Assembly (NCBI RefSeq): GCF_003150675.1
Contig: NZ_QGGB01000006.1
Span: forward strand, 186,001 to 250,000
Length of the DNA: 64,000 bases
Source: Rhodohalobacter mucosus
Lineage (GTDB): Bacteria > Bacteroidota > Rhodothermia > Balneolales > Balneolaceae
Direction of reading: 5' to 3'
Shown piece by piece: positions 9,135-18,442 of this stretch. A program made the position numbers and the translations under genes. Numbering within the stretch: the first letter of the stretch is position 1; each line of letters begins with the position of its first letter. Under the pieces are notes generated by a model that was not told the DNA's origin, did no database searches, and saw only the letters and a program-made list of their open reading frames with translations.

Positions 9135-10172
9135 ATGGTAATTGGGATCATCGGTGCCGGTATTTCAGGGTTAACAGCCGGGAAAATACTGGCTGAAGCG
9201 GGGCATGACGTCACCATCTTTGAAAAAAGCAGAGGGTACGGAGGAAGAATGGCGACGCGTTACGCCGGAAAGTCCAATCAACTGAAACTGGACCACGGAC
9301 TTTCATGGTTTTCGCCTGAATCTGACGAATTCAAGGCATTTACCGCTGAGATGCTTGAAAAGAAACTTCTCAGGGTTTGGGGCCGCAATTTTATGTTTTA
9401 CGACGGTGAAGTTCTCAGTTCCAGCAATCCGAATAATGAGTCATCGCTGAAATACACGGCCGTTGGCGGTATGAATACGATCGGCAAGCATCTGAGCCGC
9501 TGGGTGGACGTGCAGACGGAAGCCAGGGTAGGGGGACTCACATACATTGGTAATCACAGGACCAAAAAGCGTCCGTGGATGATTAATATGTCTTCTGCCC
9601 GTACTTTCGAAGCCGATGCAATCATTATTGCAACTCCGGCACCACAGGCTTACGGTATCATCAACACAACAATCGATGAAGTGGATACACTGAAAATTGT
9701 ACGGGAGATAGATGACATTAATTACAGTCCCGTACTAACCCTGATGCTGGGTTTCAGTAAAATGGACGCCCCGGAATGGGAGGGCATTGTTTGCAGGAAC
9801 AGCGCAATTCAATTTGTATCGAACGAATCCTCAAAAAGAGATACAGGGCATAAGTGCGCGCTGGTGGTGCACGCTTCATCCGCTTTTTCTTCTGCAAACA
9901 AGGACGAGGATGAAGAGAGGTTAACCGGCAAGCTAACAGCTGCCCTGGCCGAGATTACAGGCGGCTGGGTTACGGCGCCTGACTGGTCTCAGCTGCACTA
10001 CTGGAAATACAGCACTCCAAAATCCTTTTTGGAAGCTCCCTTTATGGAAATTCAGGAAAAAGAAGCTCAGCTGGCTGTAATTGGAGATTATTTCAACGGC
10101 AGGGGAATTGATGCCGCCTACCGGTCCGGTCTTGCCCTGGGCAGGCACTGGGCAGAGAAATACAGTGAGTGA
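9135..10172 (+). CDS. FAD-dependent amine-oxidase-like oxidoreductase (renalase-like)
   Basis: The 345-residue protein starts with a Rossmann dinucleotide-binding motif GIIGAGISGLTAG (residues 3-15), the acidic ribose-binding residue in TIFEKS, and the GGRMATR segment typical of the renalase/amine oxidase group. A second FAD-contact region, AVIGDYFNGRGIDAAYRSG, lies near the C terminus. It is probably a cytoplasmic flavoenzyme. The substrate cannot be inferred. It precedes an ABC exporter gene by 90 nt on the same strand. Confidence 0.82.
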   Translation: MVIGIIGAGISGLTAGKILAEAGHDVTIFEKSRGYGGRMATRYAGKSNQLKLDHGLSWFSPESDEFKAFTAEMLEKKLLRVWGRNFMFYDGEVLSSSNPNNESSLKYTAVGGMNTIGKHLSRWVDVQTEARVGGLTYIGNHRTKKRPWMINMSSARTFEADAIIIATPAPQAYGIINTTIDEVDTLKIVREIDDINYSPVLTLMLGFSKMDAPEWEGIVCRNSAIQFVSNESSKRDTGHKCALVVHASSAFSSANKDEDEERLTGKLTAALAEITGGWVTAPDWSQLHYWKYSTPKSFLEAPFMEIQEKEAQLAVIGDYFNGRGIDAAYRSGLALGRHWAEKYSE

Positions 10173-10262
10173 AACGCAATTGTCACGGTTTGAGGCAGAT
10201 AAAAACGAATGAAGTTCCATCCGGGCAGGTTCTTTGGATAACGAGTAAATAAATCTTTTTTT

Positions 10263-12065
10263 TTGGACGCCTTAAGAAAACTGAACAAATACATTAAGAA
10301 GTATAAGGGAGCCATTTTCCTGGGTGCTTTGTTTCTGACCGCGGCAAATTTCTTCCTTATATGGATTCCGGTCCTGATTCGGCGTACGATGGATGAGGTG
10401 GAACAGCTTGGGACCGGGCAATACGGCGACTTCGGTTCTCTGTTCGACATCCTGTTCTCCAGTGAAGCGGGGTTTATCCTGGCCTACAATTCTCTTCTGT
10501 TAATCGGTACAGTTCTGCTGTATGGGATACTGCTTTTTGCCACCCGGCAGACGCTCATAGTAAGCTCCCGCAAAATCGAATTTGATATCCGCAATCGTGT
10601 CATTGACAAACTGATGATGCTTCCGCAGCGATATTTCGACTCCAATAAATCCGGGGAAGTTTATGTCCGTGCAACCGAGGACGTAAGCCGCGTCCGCGAG
10701 TACTTCGGACCGGTACTCATGTATACGATCAATACGTTCACGCGCGCAGGGTTTATTCTTACCATGATGATCATTGTAAATCCGGAATTGACCCTCTGGG
10801 CGCTGATACCCCTGCCGTTTCTATCCGTTTTTGCATATTGGATCAGCGGATTTATCAATAAATATCAGCTCATTATCCAGGAGCAGTATTCCACACTTGC
10901 AGAGAAGGCACAGGAAAGTTTTTCAAGTATCCGGCTTATCAAAGCGTTTAACCGGCAGGATTATGAACAGAGAAAATTTGAGGAACAGAGTGATTCTTAC
11001 CGGCAGAAAAAGCTGCGGCTCGATCTGGTCGAATCGCTGTTTCATCCAACCCTCAATTTACTGATTGGGGTATCTGTAGTGATTGTCATCTGGAAAGGCG
11101 GAGTCATGGTCATTGATGATCTGATTACGGTTGGTAATATCGCGGAATTTGTGATCTATGTTGCTTACCTCACGTGGCCGGTCGCCTCGCTCGGATATAC
11201 GGTGAACACGTTCCAGAAATCTCTGGCCTCATGGGAGCGAATTGATAATGTTCTCACAGAACCGGTCGACATCCGCGATAAAGACGATGCGGCCGAAGTT
11301 TCCGATGATCAGATGAAAGGATCTGTAACTTTCAAGAACGTTAGTTTTAAATACCCGGGTTCGGATGAATATGCTGTCAAAAATGTCAGTTTTGATATTG
11401 ATGGCGGAAGCAATGTAGCATTTGTGGGGAGAACCGGAGCCGGTAAAACATCTCTTGTAAATCTGATTCCCAGACTTTACGATCCTGCAGAGGGAGAGAT
11501 ACTGGTAGATGGTGTAAACGTGAGGGAATGGAAACTTTCGGAGCTGCGGAGACGTATTGGTCATGTGCCGCAGGAGACCTTCCTCTTCTCAACCACAATT
11601 CGTGAGAATATAGCCTTTGGCGTAGATGAGGCCACAGATGAGGAAATAGAAAATGCTGCGGCCAGTGCCCAGGTGCTTGAGAATATTTTGGATTTTGAGA
11701 AAAAATTTGAGACTATGGTAGGCGAACGGGGTATAACACTCTCCGGAGGGCAGAAGCAGAGAACGGCAATAGCAAGAGCTCTGTTAAAGAATCCAAGAAT
11801 TATTATTTTAGACGATTCGTTAAGTGCGGTAGACACCAAAACTGAAGATGCTATTTTAACCCATCTGAATGACCAGCTGTCCGACACTACAACCATTATG
11901 ATTTCTCATCGTATTTCGGCGGTGAAAAATGCTGACACAATTTTCTATATTGAAAACGGTTCCATTATTGAAAAAGGTTCTCACGATACACTGCTGGATA
12001 AAAAAGGACATTACGCCAGGATGTATCAAAAACAACTTCTTGAACAAGAACTAGCTCAGATATAA
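10263..12065 (+). CDS. ABC exporter half-transporter, subunit with degenerate catalytic site
   Basis: This 600-residue half-transporter has an N-terminal six-helix membrane domain (about 1-325) and a C-terminal ATPase domain. Walker A is GRTGAGKTS (about 389), the signature is the canonical LSGGQ, and the H-loop is SHRIS. Walker B reads IIILDDSLSAVD, so the catalytic Glu is Asp. That pattern marks the non-catalytic partner of heterodimeric exporters of the BmrCD/TM287-288 type. Its complement is the half-transporter at 13405-15180, one gene away. The start is TTG at 10263 (MDALRKLNKYIKKYKG), with no better codon nearby. Substrate unknown; drug or lipid export is typical. Confidence 0.9.
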   Translation: MDALRKLNKYIKKYKGAIFLGALFLTAANFFLIWIPVLIRRTMDEVEQLGTGQYGDFGSLFDILFSSEAGFILAYNSLLLIGTVLLYGILLFATRQTLIVSSRKIEFDIRNRVIDKLMMLPQRYFDSNKSGEVYVRATEDVSRVREYFGPVLMYTINTFTRAGFILTMMIIVNPELTLWALIPLPFLSVFAYWISGFINKYQLIIQEQYSTLAEKAQESFSSIRLIKAFNRQDYEQRKFEEQSDSYRQKKLRLDLVESLFHPTLNLLIGVSVVIVIWKGGVMVIDDLITVGNIAEFVIYVAYLTWPVASLGYTVNTFQKSLASWERIDNVLTEPVDIRDKDDAAEVSDDQMKGSVTFKNVSFKYPGSDEYAVKNVSFDIDGGSNVAFVGRTGAGKTSLVNLIPRLYDPAEGEILVDGVNVREWKLSELRRRIGHVPQETFLFSTTIRENIAFGVDEATDEEIENAAASAQVLENILDFEKKFETMVGERGITLSGGQKQRTAIARALLKNPRIIILDDSLSAVDTKTEDAILTHLNDQLSDTTTIMISHRISAVKNADTIFYIENGSIIEKGSHDTLLDKKGHYARMYQKQLLEQELAQI

Positions 12066-12130
12066 TATTATAACCAACCGGGTACCTTTTGTTTGAACGG
12101 CAAAAGCCCCAAAACATAGCGGGAGACACC

Positions 12131-13390
12131 ATGATCATTGTACCACTCGGTGTGGCATCGGCAACACCAACAGCAACAAGACACCTATCATCTGTTGCGC
12201 TCTGGCGTGAAGGAGACATTCATCTATTCGACTGCGGTGAAAACGCCCAGATGCGAATGCTTCAGGCGGGGCTCAAACGATCCAAAATCGAAAATATCTT
12301 TATTTCTCATTTCGATGTAGACCACTATTCCGGTCTTATCGGCCTTCTTTCAACCCTTCAGCTGCAAAGACGCGACAAGCCGTTGCACATTGCAGGCCCC
12401 AAAGGCATCAAAAAATTTGTGGATTGGAACCTCAAATTTGCAAACGTAGACCTCAATTTTGACATCCGCTACACCGAAGTGGATGAGGGGTTTGAATCGG
12501 AGCGTGTTGTAGATGAGGACGAATACTATGTGGAAGCACGTCCGCTGAACCACACCAAATTCTGTATCGGGTACCGGTTTCAGGAGAAAGACAAACCGGG
12601 TAAGGTAGACGCCGAAAAAGCAGAAAAGATGGGCATCACCGAAGACGCACAGTTCAAGGCGCTCAAGGCTGGTGAAGACGTGGAGGTAGAAGACGGAACG
12701 GTCGTGAAATCCTATGAGATAGTGGGTCATCCTCGACCGGGCGACAGCTTTGCATACATTACAGATACCAAATACTGTCCGAATTCGGTGAAACTGGCCA
12801 TGAATACGAATATTCTGTACCATGAGGCCACTTTTAGTGAAAGTCTGGCTGATAAAGCCGCAGAAACCGGTCACTCCACATCCATCGATGCTGCAAGGGT
12901 GGCAAATGAGGCTCAAACCAAATTGCTCGTCATCAGCCACTTCTCTGCCAGATATACCAACCCTTTTGTTCTGTTGAGAGAAGCCAGGGCGAAATTCTTC
13001 CCAGCATGGCTTGCTACTGAACTACGACCGATTTACACCGATCCTGCACAGGAGAAGGGAATTGTAAAGCAGAAGGTGTATATAAAGGAGATCGACGAAA
13101 GCAAAAGCCAGGGCAGCAGGTCGGGCGGCAGAGGCAGAGGGTCTGACGATAATAAGAAACGCTTTAGAAAACGCAGAAGCTCATCCTCAGGTTCTTCCTC
13201 CTCAAGGGGGCGATCGTCTGACCGGCCCAGAAGGCCCCGGCGTGACGATAACCAGGAACGGCGAAAACGCCGCTCAGACAGTAACAGTTCGGGCCGCGAC
13301 AGCAACAAGGATTACAACAACAGCGGATCGTCGAGACCGCCAAAACACATCACACCCAGAACACCGTTTGACGATTTCGACAGATTCTAA
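12131..13390 (+). CDS. RNase Z-like metallo-beta-lactamase-fold protein with Arg/Ser-rich tail
   Basis: The first ~310 of 419 residues resemble ribonuclease Z, the tRNA 3'-processing endonuclease. It has the N terminus IIVPLGVASATPTATRHLSS, HLFDCGENAQMRML, a metal motif, RPLNHTKFCIGYR, AYITDTKYC and VISHFSARY. The metal motif is His60-x-Asp62-x-Asp64-His65 (HFDVDH) rather than the usual HxHxDH, so one zinc ligand is changed. Residues ~315-419 are low-complexity Arg/Ser/Gly/Asp-rich, suiting RNA binding. The ATG at 12131 has GGGAG five bases upstream and is preferred over an in-frame TTG at 12089. It sits between the two halves of an ABC exporter. Confidence 0.8.
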   Translation: MIIVPLGVASATPTATRHLSSVALWREGDIHLFDCGENAQMRMLQAGLKRSKIENIFISHFDVDHYSGLIGLLSTLQLQRRDKPLHIAGPKGIKKFVDWNLKFANVDLNFDIRYTEVDEGFESERVVDEDEYYVEARPLNHTKFCIGYRFQEKDKPGKVDAEKAEKMGITEDAQFKALKAGEDVEVEDGTVVKSYEIVGHPRPGDSFAYITDTKYCPNSVKLAMNTNILYHEATFSESLADKAAETGHSTSIDAARVANEAQTKLLVISHFSARYTNPFVLLREARAKFFPAWLATELRPIYTDPAQEKGIVKQKVYIKEIDESKSQGSRSGGRGRGSDDNKKRFRKRRSSSSGSSSSRGRSSDRPRRPRRDDNQERRKRRSDSNSSGRDSNKDYNNSGSSRPPKHITPRTPFDDFDRF

Positions 13391-13404
13391 TCTCATAGCA
13401 GGGT

Positions 13405-15180
13405 TTGAGTAAACAGAATAATACGAAAGCCGTCGATTCAGTTTTGATTCGGCGGCTTTATTTCTTTTTTGAGCCATACAAATGGTGGGCCGTTCTTGCA
13501 ATTGTGCTCACGCTTTCCGCAGCCTTTCTGGGAACGGTGCGCCCAAAGCTTACCCAGGTTGCGGTAGACGATTACATGGCCAAAGGTGACGTGGACGGCC
13601 TGATTTGGATTATCGGCCTTCTGGGGCTGGCCCTTATCGGCGAATTCATCATCCTGGTAGCCAACACCTACATTACCCGCTGGTTTGGTCAGGGAGCACT
13701 TTACAGGCTCAGAAACGCAGTATTTGAGAAAATACAGTCTCTTCACGTTCAGTTTTTCGATAAAAATCCGATCGGCCGGCTCATTACCCGGACAACAAGC
13801 GATATTGAAGCCCTCAGTTCACTGCTGAGCGACGGTATCGTGAATATGATAGGTGATCTTTTTCGCATCTTTTTTATTCTCTACTTCATGCTCGCAATGA
13901 GCTGGGAGCTGACCGTGATATCGGTCCTTGTTCTCCCCGTTTTGTTCTATTCCACGTTCTGGTTCAAGAGCAAAGTGAGGGTGGCCTTTCTGAATGTGCG
14001 AGACCAGATTGCACGCCTTAATTCGTTTGTTCAGGAGCACATAAACGGCATGGCGGTTGTCCAGCTTTTTAACCGCGAAAAGAAAGAGAAAGAGCGGTTT
14101 GAGGCGATCAATGCAGATCACAGGGAAGCTCACATAAAAACCATTTTCTACTTCTCAATTTTCTGGCCCATTGTAGAAGTGCTCGCAAGTATTGCCATGG
14201 CGCTGGTTGTGTGGTATGGCGGTGCGCGGGCGCTGATGGGTGAGGTAACATTTGGGGTACTGCTGGCATTTATTCAGTATGTGCGGCAGTTTTTTAATCC
14301 CATTCGCGGACTATCCGAAAAGTATAATACCCTGCAATCTGCACTGGCCTCCTCCGAGCGGATCTTTGATGTGCTGGATACTCCTAAGCAGGTGCAGGAG
14401 ACCGCAGACCCCAGGCCATTGAAAAGCGTCAGGGGAGAGATCGAATTTCGCAACGTCTGGTTCAGGTACAATAAAGAGGATGAACTCATCCTGAAAGATG
14501 TCTCCTTTAAGGCAAAACCGGGTGAGCTGCTGGCAATCGTGGGTGCAACAGGTGCCGGAAAAACCACCATTATAAATTTATTGATGCGATATTACGACAT
14601 TGAGAAAGGGGAAATTCTGCTGGATGGCACGAACATCAGGGAAATTTCTCTTAACGATCTGCGTTCTCATTTTGGATTGGTGCTTCAGGACAATGCACTC
14701 TTTTCAGGTACCATACTGGAAAATATTACACTCGGAAACAGCAAGATTTCCAGAGAACAGGTAATTAAGGCATCCCGTGAAGTGGAGAGCCATAAATTTA
14801 TTGAAAAACTGCCCGGCGGTTACGACTACATGCTCAGGGAGAGAGGGGCGTCGCTCTCCATGGGGCAGCGGCAGCTCATCTGTTTTGTGCGTGCGATGGT
14901 CTACGATCCGGAAATTCTGGTGCTCGACGAGGCTACCTCCAGCGTAGATTCCGAAACGGAGGAGCTGGTATCGCGCGCATGCGAACGGATGATGGAAGGC
15001 AGGACCTCCGTTGTGATTGCACACCGCCTTTCAACGATCAGGGGAGCCGACAGGATTTTGGTCATGCATAAGGGTGAAATCAGGGAAACCGGCTCCCACG
15101 AATCGCTTATTGAACGGCAGGACGGAATTTATCGAAAGCTTTATGAATTACAATATAAAGATCAGGCACTAACAGCCTGA
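13405..15180 (+). CDS. ABC exporter half-transporter, catalytic subunit
   Basis: This is the second half-transporter (591 residues): a six-helix membrane domain (about 1-310) and an ATPase domain with Walker A GATGAGKTT (about 379), Walker B ILVLDEATSSVD with the catalytic Glu, and H-loop AHRLS. Its signature motif is LSMGQ instead of LSGGQ. Together with the Asp-for-Glu change in the subunit at 10263, both changes fall in one composite ATP site, leaving the other site consensus. This is what a heterodimer predicts. The start is TTG at 13405, 15 nt after the stop of the RNase Z-like gene. Confidence 0.9.
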   Translation: MSKQNNTKAVDSVLIRRLYFFFEPYKWWAVLAIVLTLSAAFLGTVRPKLTQVAVDDYMAKGDVDGLIWIIGLLGLALIGEFIILVANTYITRWFGQGALYRLRNAVFEKIQSLHVQFFDKNPIGRLITRTTSDIEALSSLLSDGIVNMIGDLFRIFFILYFMLAMSWELTVISVLVLPVLFYSTFWFKSKVRVAFLNVRDQIARLNSFVQEHINGMAVVQLFNREKKEKERFEAINADHREAHIKTIFYFSIFWPIVEVLASIAMALVVWYGGARALMGEVTFGVLLAFIQYVRQFFNPIRGLSEKYNTLQSALASSERIFDVLDTPKQVQETADPRPLKSVRGEIEFRNVWFRYNKEDELILKDVSFKAKPGELLAIVGATGAGKTTIINLLMRYYDIEKGEILLDGTNIREISLNDLRSHFGLVLQDNALFSGTILENITLGNSKISREQVIKASREVESHKFIEKLPGGYDYMLRERGASLSMGQRQLICFVRAMVYDPEILVLDEATSSVDSETEELVSRACERMMEGRTSVVIAHRLSTIRGADRILVMHKGEIRETGSHESLIERQDGIYRKLYELQYKDQALTA

Positions 15181-15249
15181 AATGCCTTGATTTGAATCTC
15201 AGAAAAGGTGAAGTTACAGAAATAGAATAATCAAACAGAGGTGAACATT

Positions 15250-15501
15250 ATGGCCGATATAAAAACAACTGAAAAAGAGCTTAGAGAAGCAATCAAAAAG
15301 GAGAAAGAAGCGCTTAACGATGCGTATGATGATATGGTTAAAAAGCTGAGTAAAGAGCGCGATAAAATTACCAGGGATATCAGAAAAGAGTATAAAAGCG
15401 CCAGGAAATATGTAAAGAAAAATCCCGAAACCGGATTGGGTGTAGCGCTTGCGGGCGGCCTGATTGCAGGGGTAATACTGGCAACACTATTGAACAAATA
15501 A
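15250..15501 (+). CDS. Small ElaB/YqjD-like (DUF883-type) membrane-anchored protein
   Basis: This 83-residue protein has a charged, strongly helical N-terminal two thirds rich in Lys, Glu and Asp (about 1-55, likely coiled coil). A KNPETGLG motif and a Gly/Ala-rich membrane helix follow, ending LIAGVILATLLNK. This layout matches the ElaB/YqjD family, membrane-tethered proteins linked in Enterobacteria to stationary phase and ribosome binding. The ATG at 15250 has GAGGTG just upstream and is preferred over the in-frame GTG at 15241. It precedes prfB. Confidence 0.72.
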   Translation: MADIKTTEKELREAIKKEKEALNDAYDDMVKKLSKERDKITRDIRKEYKSARKYVKKNPETGLGVALAGGLIAGVILATLLNK

Positions 15502-15518
15502 AATACGGCAGAACATAC

Positions 15519-16650
15519 ATGGAGCAACTTAACCTGGATAAACTTGAATCCCTTTTCGAGCGGCTGGATACGCTTAGGAGGTATCTTTGACTACGACAAA
15601 AGAAAAGTACGCGTAATAGAGCTCCAGGAACTCACTCAAGATCCTGAATTCTGGAACGACCCTGAAAAAGCGCAGCGCATTATGCGTGAGCTGGATCACG
15701 AAAAGAGCCTGGTTGAAAGCTGGGACAAGCTTGACGAACTCCGGGAAAGTATCCGGGTTTTTAAAGAGTTTCTGGACGAAGGAGAAGATGTTCAGGAAGA
15801 TCTGCAGAAAGAGATCTCGATATTCAGGAATAAACTGGAGGACCTTGAGCTTCAGAATATGCTCAGCGATGTGGACGACCACCGCGACGCCATCGTTACA
15901 TTTAATCCGGGGGCCGGCGGTACGGAAAGTCAGGACTGGGCTGAAATGCTCTTCCGGATGTACACGCGGTGGGCAGAAAAGAAAGGCTACAAGGTTTCGG
16001 TTGTTGAATACCAGGACGGAGACGTTGCCGGCCTGAAAAGCGCCACCATCGAAGTTAGCGGGCCAAATGCCTACGGATACCTGAAATCGGAAAGCGGAGT
16101 GCACCGCCTGGTCAGAATTTCTCCGTTCGACAGCAACTCGCGCAGGCATACATCATTCAGCTCCGTATTTGTATCTCCTATCATCGACGATACAATCGAA
16201 GTGGATATTAATGAGTCGGACGTGGAACTTCAGCGTTTTCACTCAAGCGGTGCCGGCGGGCAGAACGTGAATAAAGTAGAAACCGGCGTTCGCCTTATCT
16301 GGACCGGAAAACTAAGTGACGGAACGGAAGAGCGCGTGGTTGCCGAGTGTCAGCAGGAAAGGTCGCAGCTGCAGAACCGGGAGAAAGCAATGGTGATGCT
16401 GAAATCCAAAATCTACGAGCTGGAGAAAAATATAAAAGAACGCGAGCGCCAAAAGCTTGAAGATTCCAAGAGCAGCAACGAATGGGGATCGCAGATCAGG
16501 TCGTATGTATTTCACCCCTACAACATGGTGAAAGATCACCGGACCAATTTTGAAACCGGTGACGTTCAGGGAGTCATGGACGGCGACCTGGATGATTTCA
16601 TGAAGGAATATCTGCTTGCCGGCAGCAGCAGCACAGAAGCATCCGCATGA
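15519..16650 (+). CDS. prfB: Peptide chain release factor 2, expressed by programmed +1 frameshift
   Basis: RF2 releases nascent chains at UGA and UAA. Translation starts at the ATG at 15519 and reads 23 codons to an in-frame TGA at 15588-15590. A +1 slip at CTT-T then continues at GAC 15589, giving 376 residues. The stop-recognition motif Ser201-Pro202-Phe203 and the catalytic GGQ at 246-248 (SSGAGGQNVNK) are intact. The stop overlaps the coaE start by 4 nt. A call that starts after the shift, for example at 15544, would miss the true N terminus and misread the first residues. Confidence 0.95.
15576..15591 (+). promoter_or_regulatory. prfB programmed +1 frameshift site
   Basis: AGGAGGTATCTTTGAC consists of an internal Shine-Dalgarno AGGAGG, three spacer bases TAT, the slippery CTT, the TGA stop and a following C. 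It has the same spacing as the classic E. coli RF2 site. It gives autoregulation: low RF2 slows stopping at TGA and favours the shift. Confidence 0.95.
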
Positions 16651-17252
16651 TACGCGCTGGTGTGACGGGAGGGATTGGTACCGGCAAAACCACGCTCTGC
16701 AAGGAGTGGGAAAAAATGGGTGCCAGGGTGGTTTATGCAGACGATCTTGCTAAGAAACTTATGGTTTCCGACCCTTCGGTGAAAAAAAAGCTCGTGCATG
16801 CCTTTGGCAGCGACACCTTCAGGGAAGACGGATCTCTGAATAAACCTCATCTTATAAAGGAAGCTTTTACCCATAACAGGGTGGAAGAGCTTAATAAAAT
16901 TGTGCACCCCGCAGTGGCTGCAGAATTCATGTCGATCTGCGAACAAGCGGAAAAAGAGGGTGAACAGATGGTGGTTGAGGAAGCGGCGCTGCTGCTGAAC
17001 CGGGGTCGCCCGGAAGGATTCGATGTTATTGTTCTGGTAACCCTGCCGCGTGAAAAACAGATTGAGAGGGTGGCTTCAAGAGATAAGACATCCGGGGAGG
17101 AGGTGATCTCCCGAATGGAAAACCAGCCGGATTTCAGCTCACTGACGCATCTCGTGGATATCGTGATTGAAAACAGAGGCACGGAGAAAGAGTTACGTGA
17201 TAAAGCACGCAAATTATATAAGGATATTTTAAAGGAATACGATCGGGAGTGA
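16647..17252 (+). CDS. coaE: Dephospho-CoA kinase
   Basis: The 201-residue kinase catalyses the last step of CoA synthesis, phosphorylating dephospho-CoA at the ribose 3'-hydroxyl. The P-loop GGIGTGKTT is at residues 8-16. VVYADDLAKKLM holds the family DxxA substrate-site motif, and RVASRDKTSGEEVISRM is the lid region. It overlaps the prfB stop by 4 nt, suggesting translational coupling. Confidence 0.93.
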   Translation: MIRAGVTGGIGTGKTTLCKEWEKMGARVVYADDLAKKLMVSDPSVKKKLVHAFGSDTFREDGSLNKPHLIKEAFTHNRVEELNKIVHPAVAAEFMSICEQAEKEGEQMVVEEAALLLNRGRPEGFDVIVLVTLPREKQIERVASRDKTSGEEVISRMENQPDFSSLTHLVDIVIENRGTEKELRDKARKLYKDILKEYDRE

Positions 17253-17404
17253 TTGTATATTCTTGCAGTATTGGTACGATGTCTGCTGCCGGAAGCCTCT
17301 CGGTACGAAGGTGAAGATGCGTATAAAGCATATGCAGGAGTGATATTAATCATCTGCATGGCAGCGCAAAGACTTCCGCAAATAAAGAGAAAAAAGGGAT
17401 CGCG

Positions 17405-18430
17405 ATGGAAATCAAGTCTAAAAAACTGGTAACGCTGGATGAATACATCATTCAGTCGCAGAACAAATTTCCCGGAGCTACGGGTGAACTCTCTCAGTTG
17501 TTGAGGGATATTGGCCTTGCTGCCAAAATAATTTCAAGAGAGGTGAACAAGGCGGGTATTACCAATATCCTGGGCGTTCACGGTTCAACAAATGTTCACG
17601 GTGAATCAGTTAAAAGGTTGGATATCTTTGCAGACCAGCAGCTGATCTCAGCGCTCGACCGTTCGCTGATTACCTGTATGGTGATATCTGAGGAGAACGA
17701 CGGCATTGTACGGCTTAACAGTGAAGGCGGAAAGTATATCGTATACCTCGACCCGCTCGACGGCTCGTCAAATATCGATGTTAACGTATCCGTTGGAAGT
17801 ATTTTTTCGATCTACATGCGGCAACCCCGATACGATCAGAACCTGGTGGAAGAAGACTCGCTGCAGCCCGGCAGCCGACAAGTGGCTGCAGGTTACGTTC
17901 TCTATGGTTCAAGTACGATACTGGCCTACACCACCGGTTTGGGTGTAAGCTGTTTTACACTCGACCCAAGCATCGGAGAGTTTGTTCTGTCGAACAGCGG
18001 ATTCAAAATTCCCGAAAAGGGAACCATTTACAGTATCAATGAGGGAAGCTATAACTCATGGTCGCAGGGGCTTAAAAAATATATCAAATATTGCCAGGAA
18101 GACGATCCGGAGACCGGCAGACCCTACACCGCACGCTATATCGGTTCGATGGTTGCCGACATTCACCGGACACTGGTAAAAGGCGGTATCTTCATCTATC
18201 CGTCAAGCAGCCGCTATCCCAATGGTAAATTGAGGCTGATGTATGAGTGTAATCCCCTCAGCTTTATTATGGAACAGGCGGGCGGCACCGCCATCGACGG
18301 AAAAAACCGTATCATGGACATTCGTCCTGAAGCTATTCACCAGAGGGTGCCAATCTATATTGGGTCTCCCGAGAATGTGAAAATGGCAAGGTCGTTCCTG
18401 GAAAAATATGAAGAAGAGACTGTAGGCTGA
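17405..18430 (+). CDS. fbp: Fructose-1,6-bisphosphatase, class I
   Basis: The 341-residue enzyme hydrolyses fructose-1,6-bisphosphate in gluconeogenesis. The metal-binding motif DPLDGSSNID is near residues 116-125, VISEEND supplies a further metal ligand, and GGTAIDGKNRIMDI with IHQRVPIYIGSPENV forms the C-terminal core. Length and order match class I enzymes. It follows coaE after a 152-bp gap with no recognised signal, so it may have its own promoter. Confidence 0.95.
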   Translation: MEIKSKKLVTLDEYIIQSQNKFPGATGELSQLLRDIGLAAKIISREVNKAGITNILGVHGSTNVHGESVKRLDIFADQQLISALDRSLITCMVISEENDGIVRLNSEGGKYIVYLDPLDGSSNIDVNVSVGSIFSIYMRQPRYDQNLVEEDSLQPGSRQVAAGYVLYGSSTILAYTTGLGVSCFTLDPSIGEFVLSNSGFKIPEKGTIYSINEGSYNSWSQGLKKYIKYCQEDDPETGRPYTARYIGSMVADIHRTLVKGGIFIYPSSSRYPNGKLRLMYECNPLSFIMEQAGGTAIDGKNRIMDIRPEAIHQRVPIYIGSPENVKMARSFLEKYEEETVG

Positions 18431-18442
18431 ATCTCTGTTTGT

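Noticed and set aside
15544..16650. prfB starting at an in-frame codon after the slip site
   Set aside because: The upstream ATG, internal Shine-Dalgarno, CTT-TGA-C site and family N terminus show that the gene begins at 15519.
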